From Verrucomicrobiia bacterium (GTDB lineage: Bacteria > Verrucomicrobiota > Verrucomicrobiia > Limisphaerales > DASXHY01): a DNA stretch of 64,000 nucleotides. The notes under the pieces were generated by a model that was not told the DNA's origin, ran no database searches, and worked only from the letters and a program-made list of their open reading frames with translations. The stretch is taken from the NCBI GenBank assembly GCA_035629175.1, contig DASPIL010000098.1, positions 1-64,000 on the forward strand. The letters are read 5' to 3'. This document shows, in pieces, positions 8,467 to 17,300 of this stretch (position 1 is its first letter; the number at the start of each line of letters is the position of its first letter). The position numbers and the translations under genes are program-made.

Positions 8467-10301
8467 AGCGCTGGGGAACAATTCTGGCGCCGTTATTGTT
8501 GCTGGCCGGCGGGTTCGTCGTGTCCGCGCAGCAACCAGGATTGCTGCCGCCATCGCGGCCGCCAATGGATCCCTTGTTGCAGTTGATGATCACGCAGCCT
8601 TCGATTGACGTTACGAGCAATCTCGTGGCGACCGCTGTCTTCGATCCGCCCGTGATCAATCCCGGTGGCAAGTCCGTTTACAGGTTCACGGTCAACGCAC
8701 TGAACGACTCTGTGGAATGGGCTGAGCCAGCCTTTCCCACGGAACTCCGCGCGCGTTTCACGGCGCGCGGCCAAAATCTTTCGATGATGCCGGGCGAGGC
8801 AAAGTTGAAGCCTCTCACGGGCATCAACTATCACATTGCGGCGGAAGTGGAAGGTGTGTTTTCCGTTCCCGCTTTTTCGATCAGCGTCTACGGCCGCACC
8901 GTGCAGGTGCCTGAAGCGCAACTGCAGGTGGCCGCAGTGGGGCCCGCACAATCCCCTCAATTCCTCACGCTCGATGTGGACGCGACGAATTGCTACGTCG
9001 GCCAGCCAGTAAAGGTTCGCGTCCTGTTGACGGCTTCCGCAGCGAACCTTGTTCAAACCGCGCAGGAGGTGAAGCTGAACGGCGACGGCTTTCTCGTCGA
9101 CCTCGCCAACGCGCGGCAATCGATCAGCGGGGTTCCCGGCAACGGCTCGCCGACAGCGTATGTTTACGAGACGAGCCTTTCGCCATTGCGCAGCGGCGAG
9201 CTCACTGTGTCAGCCCAGGGGTTCACGGGCGGAAATCTATTTGGCGGCGCGATTGTAATCCGCGGACAGGTCACGATTCCCGGCGGTCCGCCGCAATTCA
9301 AGTTCCTGGATTCCGAGCCGCTGACGCTGCGCGTGCAGCCGCTTCCGAAACCCGAGCTCCCCGGTTTCACAGGCGCGATCGGCAGCTTTAGAACGGGCCC
9401 TCCCCAGTTGTCAACAAACCGAATTGCCGTCGGCGGCATTCTCAAATTGTCTGTTGCGTTTGCCGGAGACGGCAGCCTCACGCGCCTCGTGCCACCACCG
9501 CCGCCTCTCTCCACAAACTGGCAGGTGTTCGAAGCCGAACGTGGTGGTCCCACGGTCCTGCACGGCAACCCGCTCGTTTTGCCGGGAGCGGCTGTTGCGT
9601 TCACCTACACGCTCGTTGCGCTGACAACCAACGTTTCCGAAACCCCGCCCATCCCGTTTAGCTTCTTCGATGCTGAAACGGGAACGTATGTCGATGCGAC
9701 GATCCCTCCAGTGCCGATTCTTGTCATCCCGGGCGAACGTCCCGCTGATCCGGCAGCGCTGGCGGTTTTGATGAAGGAACCCGAGCGCGAGGAGAAGCCG
9801 CAACTGAGCGCGATCGCCACAGTTCCAGGACGAACCGTTTCAAGCCTTGAACCTCTGCAACATCGCCCGTGGTTTATTCTGCTGCAGATCGCGCCGCTCG
9901 CCGCGTTCATTGCGCTTTGGCAATGGGATCGCCGGCGCCGTTACTACGAGCAGTATCCGGACGTGCTGGTGCGCCTTCGCGCTCGCCGCGCGTTGAAGCG
10001 GGCCCGCCGTGCTGTCGAGCGCGCGAGGGCGAGCGGGGATGCCGAACGATATCTGCACGAGGCTATCCGCGCCATTCAGGTCGCAGCCGCGCCCCAGCAC
10101 GTGGCGGAACCCCGCGCGCTTGTTGCACGGGATGTCGTGCAGGCTTTGGAGGGCGATTCCGGGAGCCGCGAATTCGTGCAGCAATTATTCAGCGCGGCCG
10201 ACGCATTCCATTTTTCACCAGCGCCGCAGGTTGAAAAAAATCCGGCTCAGTGGCATCCGAAGTTGGAACGCATTCTCAACGACCTCGAAGCCCGCCTATG
10301 A
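8463..10301 (+). CDS. batD: BatD family protein
   Basis: A 612-residue envelope protein. A signal peptide (about residues 1-22) precedes several beta-rich domains of the BatD (oxygen tolerance) family. A transmembrane helix (WFILLQIAPLAAFIALWQW, around 465-485) and a basic cytoplasmic tail with a helical domain follow. The chosen start is GTG at 8463, overlapping the previous stop as GTGA; a TTG three bases upstream is also open. Family members are predicted to be membrane-anchored with a large periplasmic part. The next gene overlaps by ATGA. Confidence 0.85.
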   Translation: MKRWGTILAPLLLLAGGFVVSAQQPGLLPPSRPPMDPLLQLMITQPSIDVTSNLVATAVFDPPVINPGGKSVYRFTVNALNDSVEWAEPAFPTELRARFTARGQNLSMMPGEAKLKPLTGINYHIAAEVEGVFSVPAFSISVYGRTVQVPEAQLQVAAVGPAQSPQFLTLDVDATNCYVGQPVKVRVLLTASAANLVQTAQEVKLNGDGFLVDLANARQSISGVPGNGSPTAYVYETSLSPLRSGELTVSAQGFTGGNLFGGAIVIRGQVTIPGGPPQFKFLDSEPLTLRVQPLPKPELPGFTGAIGSFRTGPPQLSTNRIAVGGILKLSVAFAGDGSLTRLVPPPPPLSTNWQVFEAERGGPTVLHGNPLVLPGAAVAFTYTLVALTTNVSETPPIPFSFFDAETGTYVDATIPPVPILVIPGERPADPAALAVLMKEPEREEKPQLSAIATVPGRTVSSLEPLQHRPWFILLQIAPLAAFIALWQWDRRRRYYEQYPDVLVRLRARRALKRARRAVERARASGDAERYLHEAIRAIQVAAAPQHVAEPRALVARDVVQALEGDSGSREFVQQLFSAADAFHFSPAPQVEKNPAQWHPKLERILNDLEARL

Positions 10302-11044
10302 AAGGAAGAACGCCCGCTCGACTGATTTATGCGTTGATGCTGATCGTGTCCGGTTTGCTGGCAACGCAAGGTGTGTCGAAGGCAGCGGATTCGTTCGTTT
10401 CCGGCGTCGAAGCGTATCGCGCCGGGAATTTCGTCGAAGCTGCAGCAGCGTTCCGCACCTCTGTGAATGAGCGGCCTTCCTCCGGGGCGTTGCTCAACCT
10501 CGGTCTTGCCGAGTGGCATTCCACACGCCCCGGGCCGGCGATTATTGCATGGGAACAATCGCTGTGGCTGAATCCTTTCGAAGCCAGAGCGGGGAAAAAC
10601 CTGCGATTTGCTCGAGACAGCGCACAACTGGAGTCGCCGGATTTGCGGTGGTACGAGGTGGCTTCCACGTGGTTGTCCCCTGACACATGGGCGTGGCTGA
10701 CGGGCGCCAGTCTCTGGCTGGCCGTGGGGGTGCTGGTCGTGCCGGGTGTCCTGCGCCGGCGCAAGCGCGTCTGGCATCAGGCCGTCGCGGCGCTAGGCCT
10801 CGGCGTTTTTCTCGTGTGCATCCCTGCCCACATTGGAACAACGACACGAACACAGATCGGTTTTGTTCTCGAGCCAGAAACGCCGTTGCGGCTGACGCCA
10901 ACCTCCGAGGCGGAGAACATCACTGTGCTGGCAGCAGGAGAACCCGTCCGATCACTGGAATCGCGGGGGAACTTCATCTTCGTGCGTGGCAGCCGCGCCA
11001 CCGGGTGGTTGCGAACTTCCGATGTCGGATTCATCACGCGTTAA
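10298..11044 (+). CDS. BatE-like TPR and SH3-type membrane protein
   Basis: A 248-residue protein. It has a signal peptide ending near VSKAA, a TPR pair (GVEAYRAGNFVEAAAAFRTS and AIIAWEQSLWLNPFEAR), two transmembrane segments (about residues 130-150 and 160-178), and a C-terminal SH3b-like domain (RSLESRGNFIFVRG, TGWLRTSDVGFI). BatE proteins of Bacteroidota have the same TPR-TM-SH3 order, and the gene closes the operon. The start is the ATGA overlap with batD; an earlier in-frame start at 10250 falls inside batD. It converges with the alanine dehydrogenase gene 23 bases downstream. Confidence 0.8.
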   Translation: MKGRTPARLIYALMLIVSGLLATQGVSKAADSFVSGVEAYRAGNFVEAAAAFRTSVNERPSSGALLNLGLAEWHSTRPGPAIIAWEQSLWLNPFEARAGKNLRFARDSAQLESPDLRWYEVASTWLSPDTWAWLTGASLWLAVGVLVVPGVLRRRKRVWHQAVAALGLGVFLVCIPAHIGTTTRTQIGFVLEPETPLRLTPTSEAENITVLAAGEPVRSLESRGNFIFVRGSRATGWLRTSDVGFITR

Positions 11045-11067
11045 GTTGCGCGTGCGGCGTGGAATGG

Positions 11068-12168
11068 CTAGAGCGGCGGAGGAGAGTAAGCGAGCCCATG
11101 CGCTTCGGCGACCGCCCGGTGGGTGACTTTGCCGTTGATGACATTGATGCCTCCGCGGAGCGCTGGCTGCAGATTGCAGGCTTCCGCCACGCCATGATCT
11201 GCAAGGCATTCGATGAAACGATACGTGACGTTTGCAAGCGCCTGCGTTGCGGTTCGCGCATAAGCTCCCGGCATGTTTGCCACGCAATAATGCGTGACAC
11301 CCTCCTCAACGAAGGTTGGATCGTGATGCGTCGTGGGCCGCGATGTTTCCGCGCAACCGCCCTGATCGATCGCGATATCCACCAGAACACTGCCGGGCCT
11401 CATTCGGCGAAGCATTTCACGGCGAATCAGTTTGGGAGCCTTTGCCCCGGGAACCAACACGGCACCGATCAATAGGTCAACGCCTGGCAGGATTTCCATC
11501 AGGTGCGATTCACTCGAATAGAGGGTGTGCGCGGTGTGCAGGGTGATGTCGAGAAAGCGCATCCGTTCCAGGTCCACTTCAAGGATGGTGACGTCAGCGC
11601 CGAGTCCCTGTGCCATGCGCGCGGCGTTGATGCCCGACGTGCCGCCCCCAAGCACCACCACTTTTCCCGGCAGCACTCCCGGAACGCCACCCAGCAACAC
11701 GCCGCTTCCCCCGCAATGTTTCGCCAGAAAATAACCGCCGACCAGGACCGACATGCGCCCGGCGATTTCACTCATGGGTTCAAGCAGCGGCAGGCGGCGA
11801 TTGATCTCGACGGTTTCATATGCAATTGCGACCGCTCCGGATTGCATGAGCGAATCTGTCAGTGCGCGGTTGGCGGCGAGATGAAGGTAGGTGAACAGGA
11901 TTTGCCCCTTGCGAATCAGGCTCAGCTCCGGTTCGAGCGGTTCCTTCACCTTCACAATCATGTCCGCCGTTTCGAACACCTTCGCGTGTGAATCGGTCAT
12001 TGCAGCGCCAGCGGTCTCGTATTCCGCATCCGGATAACCTGCGCCGATCCCGGCGTTGCGCTCGACCACGACTTGATGCCCGCGCCGCGCGAGTTGGTAC
12101 GCACCCGAAGGCAGCAGCGCCACGCGAAATTCCTGGCCTTTAATTTCCTTGGGAACGCCAATGATCAT
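11068..12168 (-). CDS. ald: Alanine dehydrogenase
   Basis: A 366-residue NAD-dependent alanine dehydrogenase, interconverting L-alanine with pyruvate and ammonia in the cytoplasm. The N terminus [20 protein letters not shown] is family-typical, and the catalytic lysine and histidine regions are in the expected first third ([21 protein letters not shown]). The nucleotide-binding motif is [20 protein letters not shown] (about 170-190). Length matches the family (360-375). Its ATG overlaps the stop of the BrkB-like gene (ATGA at 12165-12168), so the two are probably co-translated, an uncommon pairing. Confidence 0.95.
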   Translation of the reverse strand: MIIGVPKEIKGQEFRVALLPSGAYQLARRGHQVVVERNAGIGAGYPDAEYETAGAAMTDSHAKVFETADMIVKVKEPLEPELSLIRKGQILFTYLHLAANRALTDSLMQSGAVAIAYETVEINRRLPLLEPMSEIAGRMSVLVGGYFLAKHCGGSGVLLGGVPGVLPGKVVVLGGGTSGINAARMAQGLGADVTILEVDLERMRFLDITLHTAHTLYSSESHLMEILPGVDLLIGAVLVPGAKAPKLIRREMLRRMRPGSVLVDIAIDQGGCAETSRPTTHHDPTFVEEGVTHYCVANMPGAYARTATQALANVTYRFIECLADHGVAEACNLQPALRGGINVINGKVTHRAVAEAHGLAYSPPPL

Positions 12169-14027
12169 AGCGGAAACGTTCGTTCGTCGTCCTTGGTCGG
12201 TCCAACCACTTCTGTGTGAGCAGCAGCGGCTGCCTCTTCCTGAGCCGTTGGAATTTCAATCTTTGCGATCGGCGCGTTTGCGTCCGGCTTCGCCGCGCTC
12301 GCCTGCACGGTCTCTTCCCGATCCTTGGCGGGCGTGGTGGATTCCGGAGTTATCGCACTCGGTTTCAAAGCAGGGCTGATTTTCATGTCTTCCTCGTGCG
12401 GCGAGGGCGGCTGCAGTTGCTGGCGGGCTTCAGCGCGCGATGCCAGAGCGAGCAGGGAAACCTTAGACGCGGCATCCTTTTCCGCTTCCTGGATGCGCGC
12501 GAATTCCCCGAAGACCTCAGCGCGGACAGGTTCGTCGCGCGTGAGAAGTTCCTGTCCCTGCGTGGCGCGCATGGCCTGCAGGACATGATGCGCTGTGATG
12601 TTCTCGAGCGGCCGCGCGGGAAGGTAACGCGGTTCCTCGCCCGAAAGTTCCACGACAAGGTGCGCAGCCATCAGCGTTTGCAGGACTTGCTGGATCAGGC
12701 GGCTGGGAATCCCAAGTTCCGTGGACATTTCGTTCACCGAGGCCGACGGCATCCCATGCAGAAAACGCTGCCCGACCGCAGTCATGAGGCGCAGGGCCAC
12801 GAATTCGCGCCCGCGCTGGTTGACGTTCTCCGCGAGCTTCTCCTGGAGGTAAAGGGCGCGATTCTGAAACGCGTAAGACACTTGTGCTCCGAACAGAAGA
12901 ATCACCCATGAGATGAAAAGTCCGGCCATGAACAAGGGAACCAGGGCCAGACCCCCATACATGTTGAAATTCGTGGCCACGCGGGACACGTAAACGAACG
13001 CAAACACATTGTTTAGATGCCATAGTGTTCCCGCAACCATGCCGCCGACCAATGCCGCGTTGAAATGCACCTTCGTGTTCGGCACGGCTTTGTAAAACAT
13101 CGAGAACGCCAGCCAGATGATCCCGAGGGTGACGGCTGGAAGGATCAATCCGCCGACGATCGGCATATCGACAAGCACTTCCCGCGTCGCCTTAAAATGC
13201 GCGCCGCCCGAAAGCCCCAGGGCGCTTGCGAGCAGCAATGGGCCGAGTGTGATGCTGGTCCAATAGATAATGATCCGCAACGGCCAGCTGCGTCCGCACG
13301 TCACGCCCCAGATGTCGTTAAACGTTTCCTCGATCTGGCTCAGCATTCGGATTGCGACCACAATCAACAGGATCGTGCCCGTGATTCCGAGCGTTCCGCT
13401 GCGCGTGCGCTGGATGAAATCGTTGATTTGTCGCGCCGCTGTCTTTTGCACGGAGGAGATGCGGGAGTTGTCCTGCACATCCGAGCGGATTGCAGCCGCC
13501 GCAGCCATGACCATTTGGTTGGTGATGTCGGCCGAGTTCAGGTTCGTTGCTGTGATGACCGCCACGTTTGTTCCCTGCGGTGCTGCATTGGAAACGACGA
13601 CGGTGAGGTTGGGCAGCCCGGTTGCTGGATCACCTGCCGATTGCGGCCTTTCGGGCAACGGCGTGACAAGGTCGTCGAACTCGGGCTCGAAGACAAAATT
13701 GGTCCCGGTGTTTGCGGGCGGAATGAGGCTGGCCACCATGCGTTCGATGAAACGCTCGATGCTGTCTTCGCCCTGGTCCTTCAGCAGGCTGCTTGTGACG
13801 CCGAGCGCGACGGCGAGCATGGGGATCATTGCGAGCAGCGTGCTATAGGAGAGTGCGGAGGCACGAACGGGGCAGCGATTTCGGATGAAGCTTTTGACGA
13901 CGAGAACCCAGAAGTGGAGGAACTTGTACAGCCGCGTCGATTCAGCCCCGGCGCGAAACGGCTTTTCGTCCCAGAGATTTTCCGCCTGCTCGCGGAATTG
14001 CTCGAACCTGGATTTCGATTTCGGCAT
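12165..14027 (-). CDS. YihY/BrkB-family membrane protein with C-terminal extension
   Basis: A 620-residue protein. The BrkB/YihY domain spans roughly residues 30-410 with six or so transmembrane helices; ASALSYSTLLAMIPMLAVAL is the family's first core motif. A periplasmic insertion of about 100 residues (TPLPERPQS, NAAPQGTNVAVITATN) lies between helices 1 and 2. After the membrane domain come a winged-helix-like segment (MSTELGIPSRLIQQVLQTLM) and a low-complexity acidic/alanine tail. The family was once annotated as ribonuclease BN in error; its function is unknown. Its stop overlaps the ald start. Confidence 0.88.
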   Translation of the reverse strand: MPKSKSRFEQFREQAENLWDEKPFRAGAESTRLYKFLHFWVLVVKSFIRNRCPVRASALSYSTLLAMIPMLAVALGVTSSLLKDQGEDSIERFIERMVASLIPPANTGTNFVFEPEFDDLVTPLPERPQSAGDPATGLPNLTVVVSNAAPQGTNVAVITATNLNSADITNQMVMAAAAAIRSDVQDNSRISSVQKTAARQINDFIQRTRSGTLGITGTILLIVVAIRMLSQIEETFNDIWGVTCGRSWPLRIIIYWTSITLGPLLLASALGLSGGAHFKATREVLVDMPIVGGLILPAVTLGIIWLAFSMFYKAVPNTKVHFNAALVGGMVAGTLWHLNNVFAFVYVSRVATNFNMYGGLALVPLFMAGLFISWVILLFGAQVSYAFQNRALYLQEKLAENVNQRGREFVALRLMTAVGQRFLHGMPSASVNEMSTELGIPSRLIQQVLQTLMAAHLVVELSGEEPRYLPARPLENITAHHVLQAMRATQGQELLTRDEPVRAEVFGEFARIQEAEKDAASKVSLLALASRAEARQQLQPPSPHEEDMKISPALKPSAITPESTTPAKDREETVQASAAKPDANAPIAKIEIPTAQEEAAAAAHTEVVGPTKDDERTFPL

Positions 14028-14162
14028 TGTCGAGGACGCTACCAGAGCGCCCCTTCAAGTCAATTGCACCAGCCTGATCCGGCGACTTGGAAGTTCTGTG
14101 GAGGAGACATTTTCTTTTCTTGCGGAAGGGGAATGTCGTGCTTCATTATTCCGGCCCTGCGT

Positions 14163-14247
14163 GCGCATATGGTGGAATTGGCAGACACGCTACTTTGAGG
14201 TGGTAGTGGAGCAATCCGTGCAGGTTCAAGTCCTGCTATGCGCACCA
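14163..14247 (+). tRNA. tRNA-Leu(GAG)
   Basis: An 85-nt type II tRNA. The acceptor stem GCGCATA pairs with TATGCGC, followed by discriminator A and encoded CCA. The anticodon loop TTGAGGT gives anticodon GAG, reading CUC and CUU leucine codons. A variable arm (GGAGCAATCC region) and a T arm with GGTTCAAGTCC are present. It lies in the gap between the divergently oriented BrkB and RHS genes. Confidence 0.95.
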
Positions 14248-14362
14248 TTTCTTTTTCGGATGTTTCCTGCAATCGCTCTTCGGGCTCCCCCTGAAACCAC
14301 CTACCTTGACTTCGATTGGCGAAAACTGAAAGGATCGCGCATCCACTCTGCCAGCTGCACTT

Positions 14363-17300
14363 TTGAAGACGTTTGCTTTTATCGCGATGTTGTTGGCTGC
14401 TGTCGTATCGCCGGCCGGTGGTGCTCCGACTGGCGCCGATATTTCCCCCGCGCCCCTCGCTCCTTCGTCGGGTGTGCTGCCGTTGCGCTTTTCGGAGCAG
14501 CCCGCCACTGACGAAATCAGGAACGCCCGGGTGTTCGATGAGCCGCTTGTTCCGGTCGGGCGCGAACCAGGCCCCGCGGAGAATTCGGCCCTCGCAGCCG
14601 CTTTGCTTGCCTTTTCCCAACGGACGAATCCTGACGATTTTTCGAGTCTCTCTTCCTTCTTGAAGCGGTTTCCCCGCTCCCCATGGCGGGCTGCGCTCCT
14701 CACGAGCCTCGGGATCGAGTATTACCACGGCGCCCATTACTCGCTCGCGCTGGACGCATGGCGGGAGGCATGGGCGCTTGGCAGGAACGCCGCTGATCTC
14801 CCGGGGAAGTTTCAGGCTGACCGGGCGGTGTGCGAGCTCGCTTCATTGTATTCGCGGCTCGGCCGCATGGACGAACTCCACGCGCTGTTGGAGTCGGTAT
14901 CCAATCGCGCCTTTCTCGGCGGGACGGCCGAACGCATCAACCTTGCCCGCGAGGCGCTTCAGATGATGCGGCATCAACCCGGCATTTCCTTTCGCTGCGG
15001 GCCGCTCGCGCTGCAATCCATTGCCCGCAGTCTGAATTCTGACGCGCCCATCGATCCTTCGATTCTCAACGCTGCGTCGGCGCACCGCGGCTTCTCATTG
15101 ACGCAGGTGGCAGAAATCGGGAAGGACGCGGGGTTGAACTATCAGATGGCATTCCGCCGAAAGGGTGGGGCCTTTGTCGTTCCTTCTGTCGTGCATTGGA
15201 AGGTTGGCCATTACGCGGCGATGATCCAGCAGGTGGGAGATCGGTATTTGCTCGAGGATTCCACTTTCGGAAATACGGTGTGGGCAACGCGGCAGACGCT
15301 GGAGTCTGAAACGAGCGGGTATTTCCTGTTGCCGCCGGGAAAGCTTCCGCCGGGATGGCGTGATGTTTCAAATCGCGAAGGCAATCGCATCTGGGGAAAG
15401 GGAGTGACCAGCGGCATCGATCCCGACAACTACACGCCCGACGATTTGCAGGCGGGACAATGTCCGATCGAAGAGATGGGAATGGCGATTTCGCGCGTTC
15501 ATCTCGGGCTGGCAAATTTGCAGATCAGGGATACTCCAGTGGGATACGCCCCGCCCGTGGGTCCAGCAGTGCGATTCACCGTGCGGTATAATCATAGGGA
15601 TTATCTTCAGCCGGCCAGCCAGATCTCCACCGTGCTCGGCCCGAAGTGGAGCCACGACTGGACAGGTCATATCCGGGACACGCCGGCCAATCCGCTTGCC
15701 GAGGTGAAATATTTTGTCGGCGGTGGAGGCGCGCGCACGTTTACGGGTTTCGCCGCAGCAACGCAAACGTTCGCCTTGCAGCAGTTCGATCAGACGCGGC
15801 TGCGTCGCACGGGTCCCAACAGCTACGAGATGCTCTATCGTGATGGCTCGAAAAAGATCTTCGCCTTGCGCAGCGCGAATCGCGTTTACCTGACGCAGGT
15901 TGTCGATCCTGCCGGGAATGCCGTCACATTGACGTACGATGGCAGTCTGCGGCTTGTCTCGCTTACGGATGCGATCGGGCAGGTGACAACGCTTGAGTAC
16001 ACGCAGCCCGGGGCATCGCTTCTCATCACGAAGGTGACCGACCCGTTCGGCCGTTCCGCGCGTTTTGATTACGGAAGCTTTGAGTTGCTGCTCGAGCATG
16101 ATGGCAATCCGAACACGCCACCTGTCCCGACCGATGTGTTTGCATTGACGAACATTACGGACGTGCTGGGACTTTCATCGCGCTTCGAATACGCGGGAGC
16201 TCCGGCGGTCGACACCAACATGACGATCACGCGGCTCACGACGCCGTATGGTGCCAGCACATTTCTCGCAGGGCAGGGCGGCGGGCCGAGTGGATCCACA
16301 CGATTCCTGGAAACTGTCTACCCCGACGGAAGCCGGGATCGTGTTGAATACAACCAGAACACCAATGGCCTTGCGTTCTCGGAGCCTGCGGGCAGCGTTC
16401 CGCAGGGGATCAACGCGTTCAACCAGTGGATGCATGGGCGCAACACATATTACTGGGATCGCAACGCCTGCGCCCAGGCGTATGGGGATTATTCAAAGGC
16501 GACGATTTATCACTGGCTACACTCCCCGAATGTTGCGACGACCGCCGGGATTCTCGAAAGCGTGAAGGCTCCGCTCGAGCGCCGTGTGTGGTACAACTAT
16601 CCGGGCCAGGGCGCGCCATATCATACTACAGGCAGCAGCGACCTTCCCATCCGCGTCGGCCGGGTGCTGGACGACGGAACGACGCAGCTGGACTCGTATG
16701 CTTACAACAGCCTCGGGCGGCTGGTCAGTTCCATTGATCCCATTGGCCGCGAGCTGACCTATATCTACGCGACGAACCAGATTGACCTTTTGGAAATCAG
16801 GCAGACTCGCGGGACGAACAACGAGCTGCTCTTTCAGGCAACATACAATTCACAACACCTGCCGGTGACGATCACAGATGCCGCGGGTCAGACAACCACC
16901 AACACTTACAACGCGCGGGGACAGCTGCTGACGAGCACCAATCCAAAGGGCGAGACCTCGACGTTCACTTACGATTCCAATGGGTATGTCGTGGCGGCTG
17001 ATGGCCCGCTGCCCGGCACGAATGACACGTTCCGGACCACGTACGATGCCCTGGGCCGTGTCCGCACCCGAACGGACGACACGGGGTACACCCTGACCTT
17101 CGATTACGACACGATGGATCGGATAACTCGTGTGACCCACCCCGACAGCACGTACCTTCAATTCACGTACAATCGCCTCGACACGGCAGGGCTTCGCGAC
17201 ACAGCGGGGCGGCAGACATTTTTCGAGCATGACAGCATGCGGCAACTCACAAAGCGGACCGACCCGCTCGGCCGTGTCACGCAATACCAATGGTGCAACT

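Noticed and set aside
13065-14198. A 377-codon plus-strand frame opposite the BrkB-like gene
   Set aside because: Composition is Asp/Arg/His-rich without structure, and the minus-strand membrane protein is clearly the real gene.
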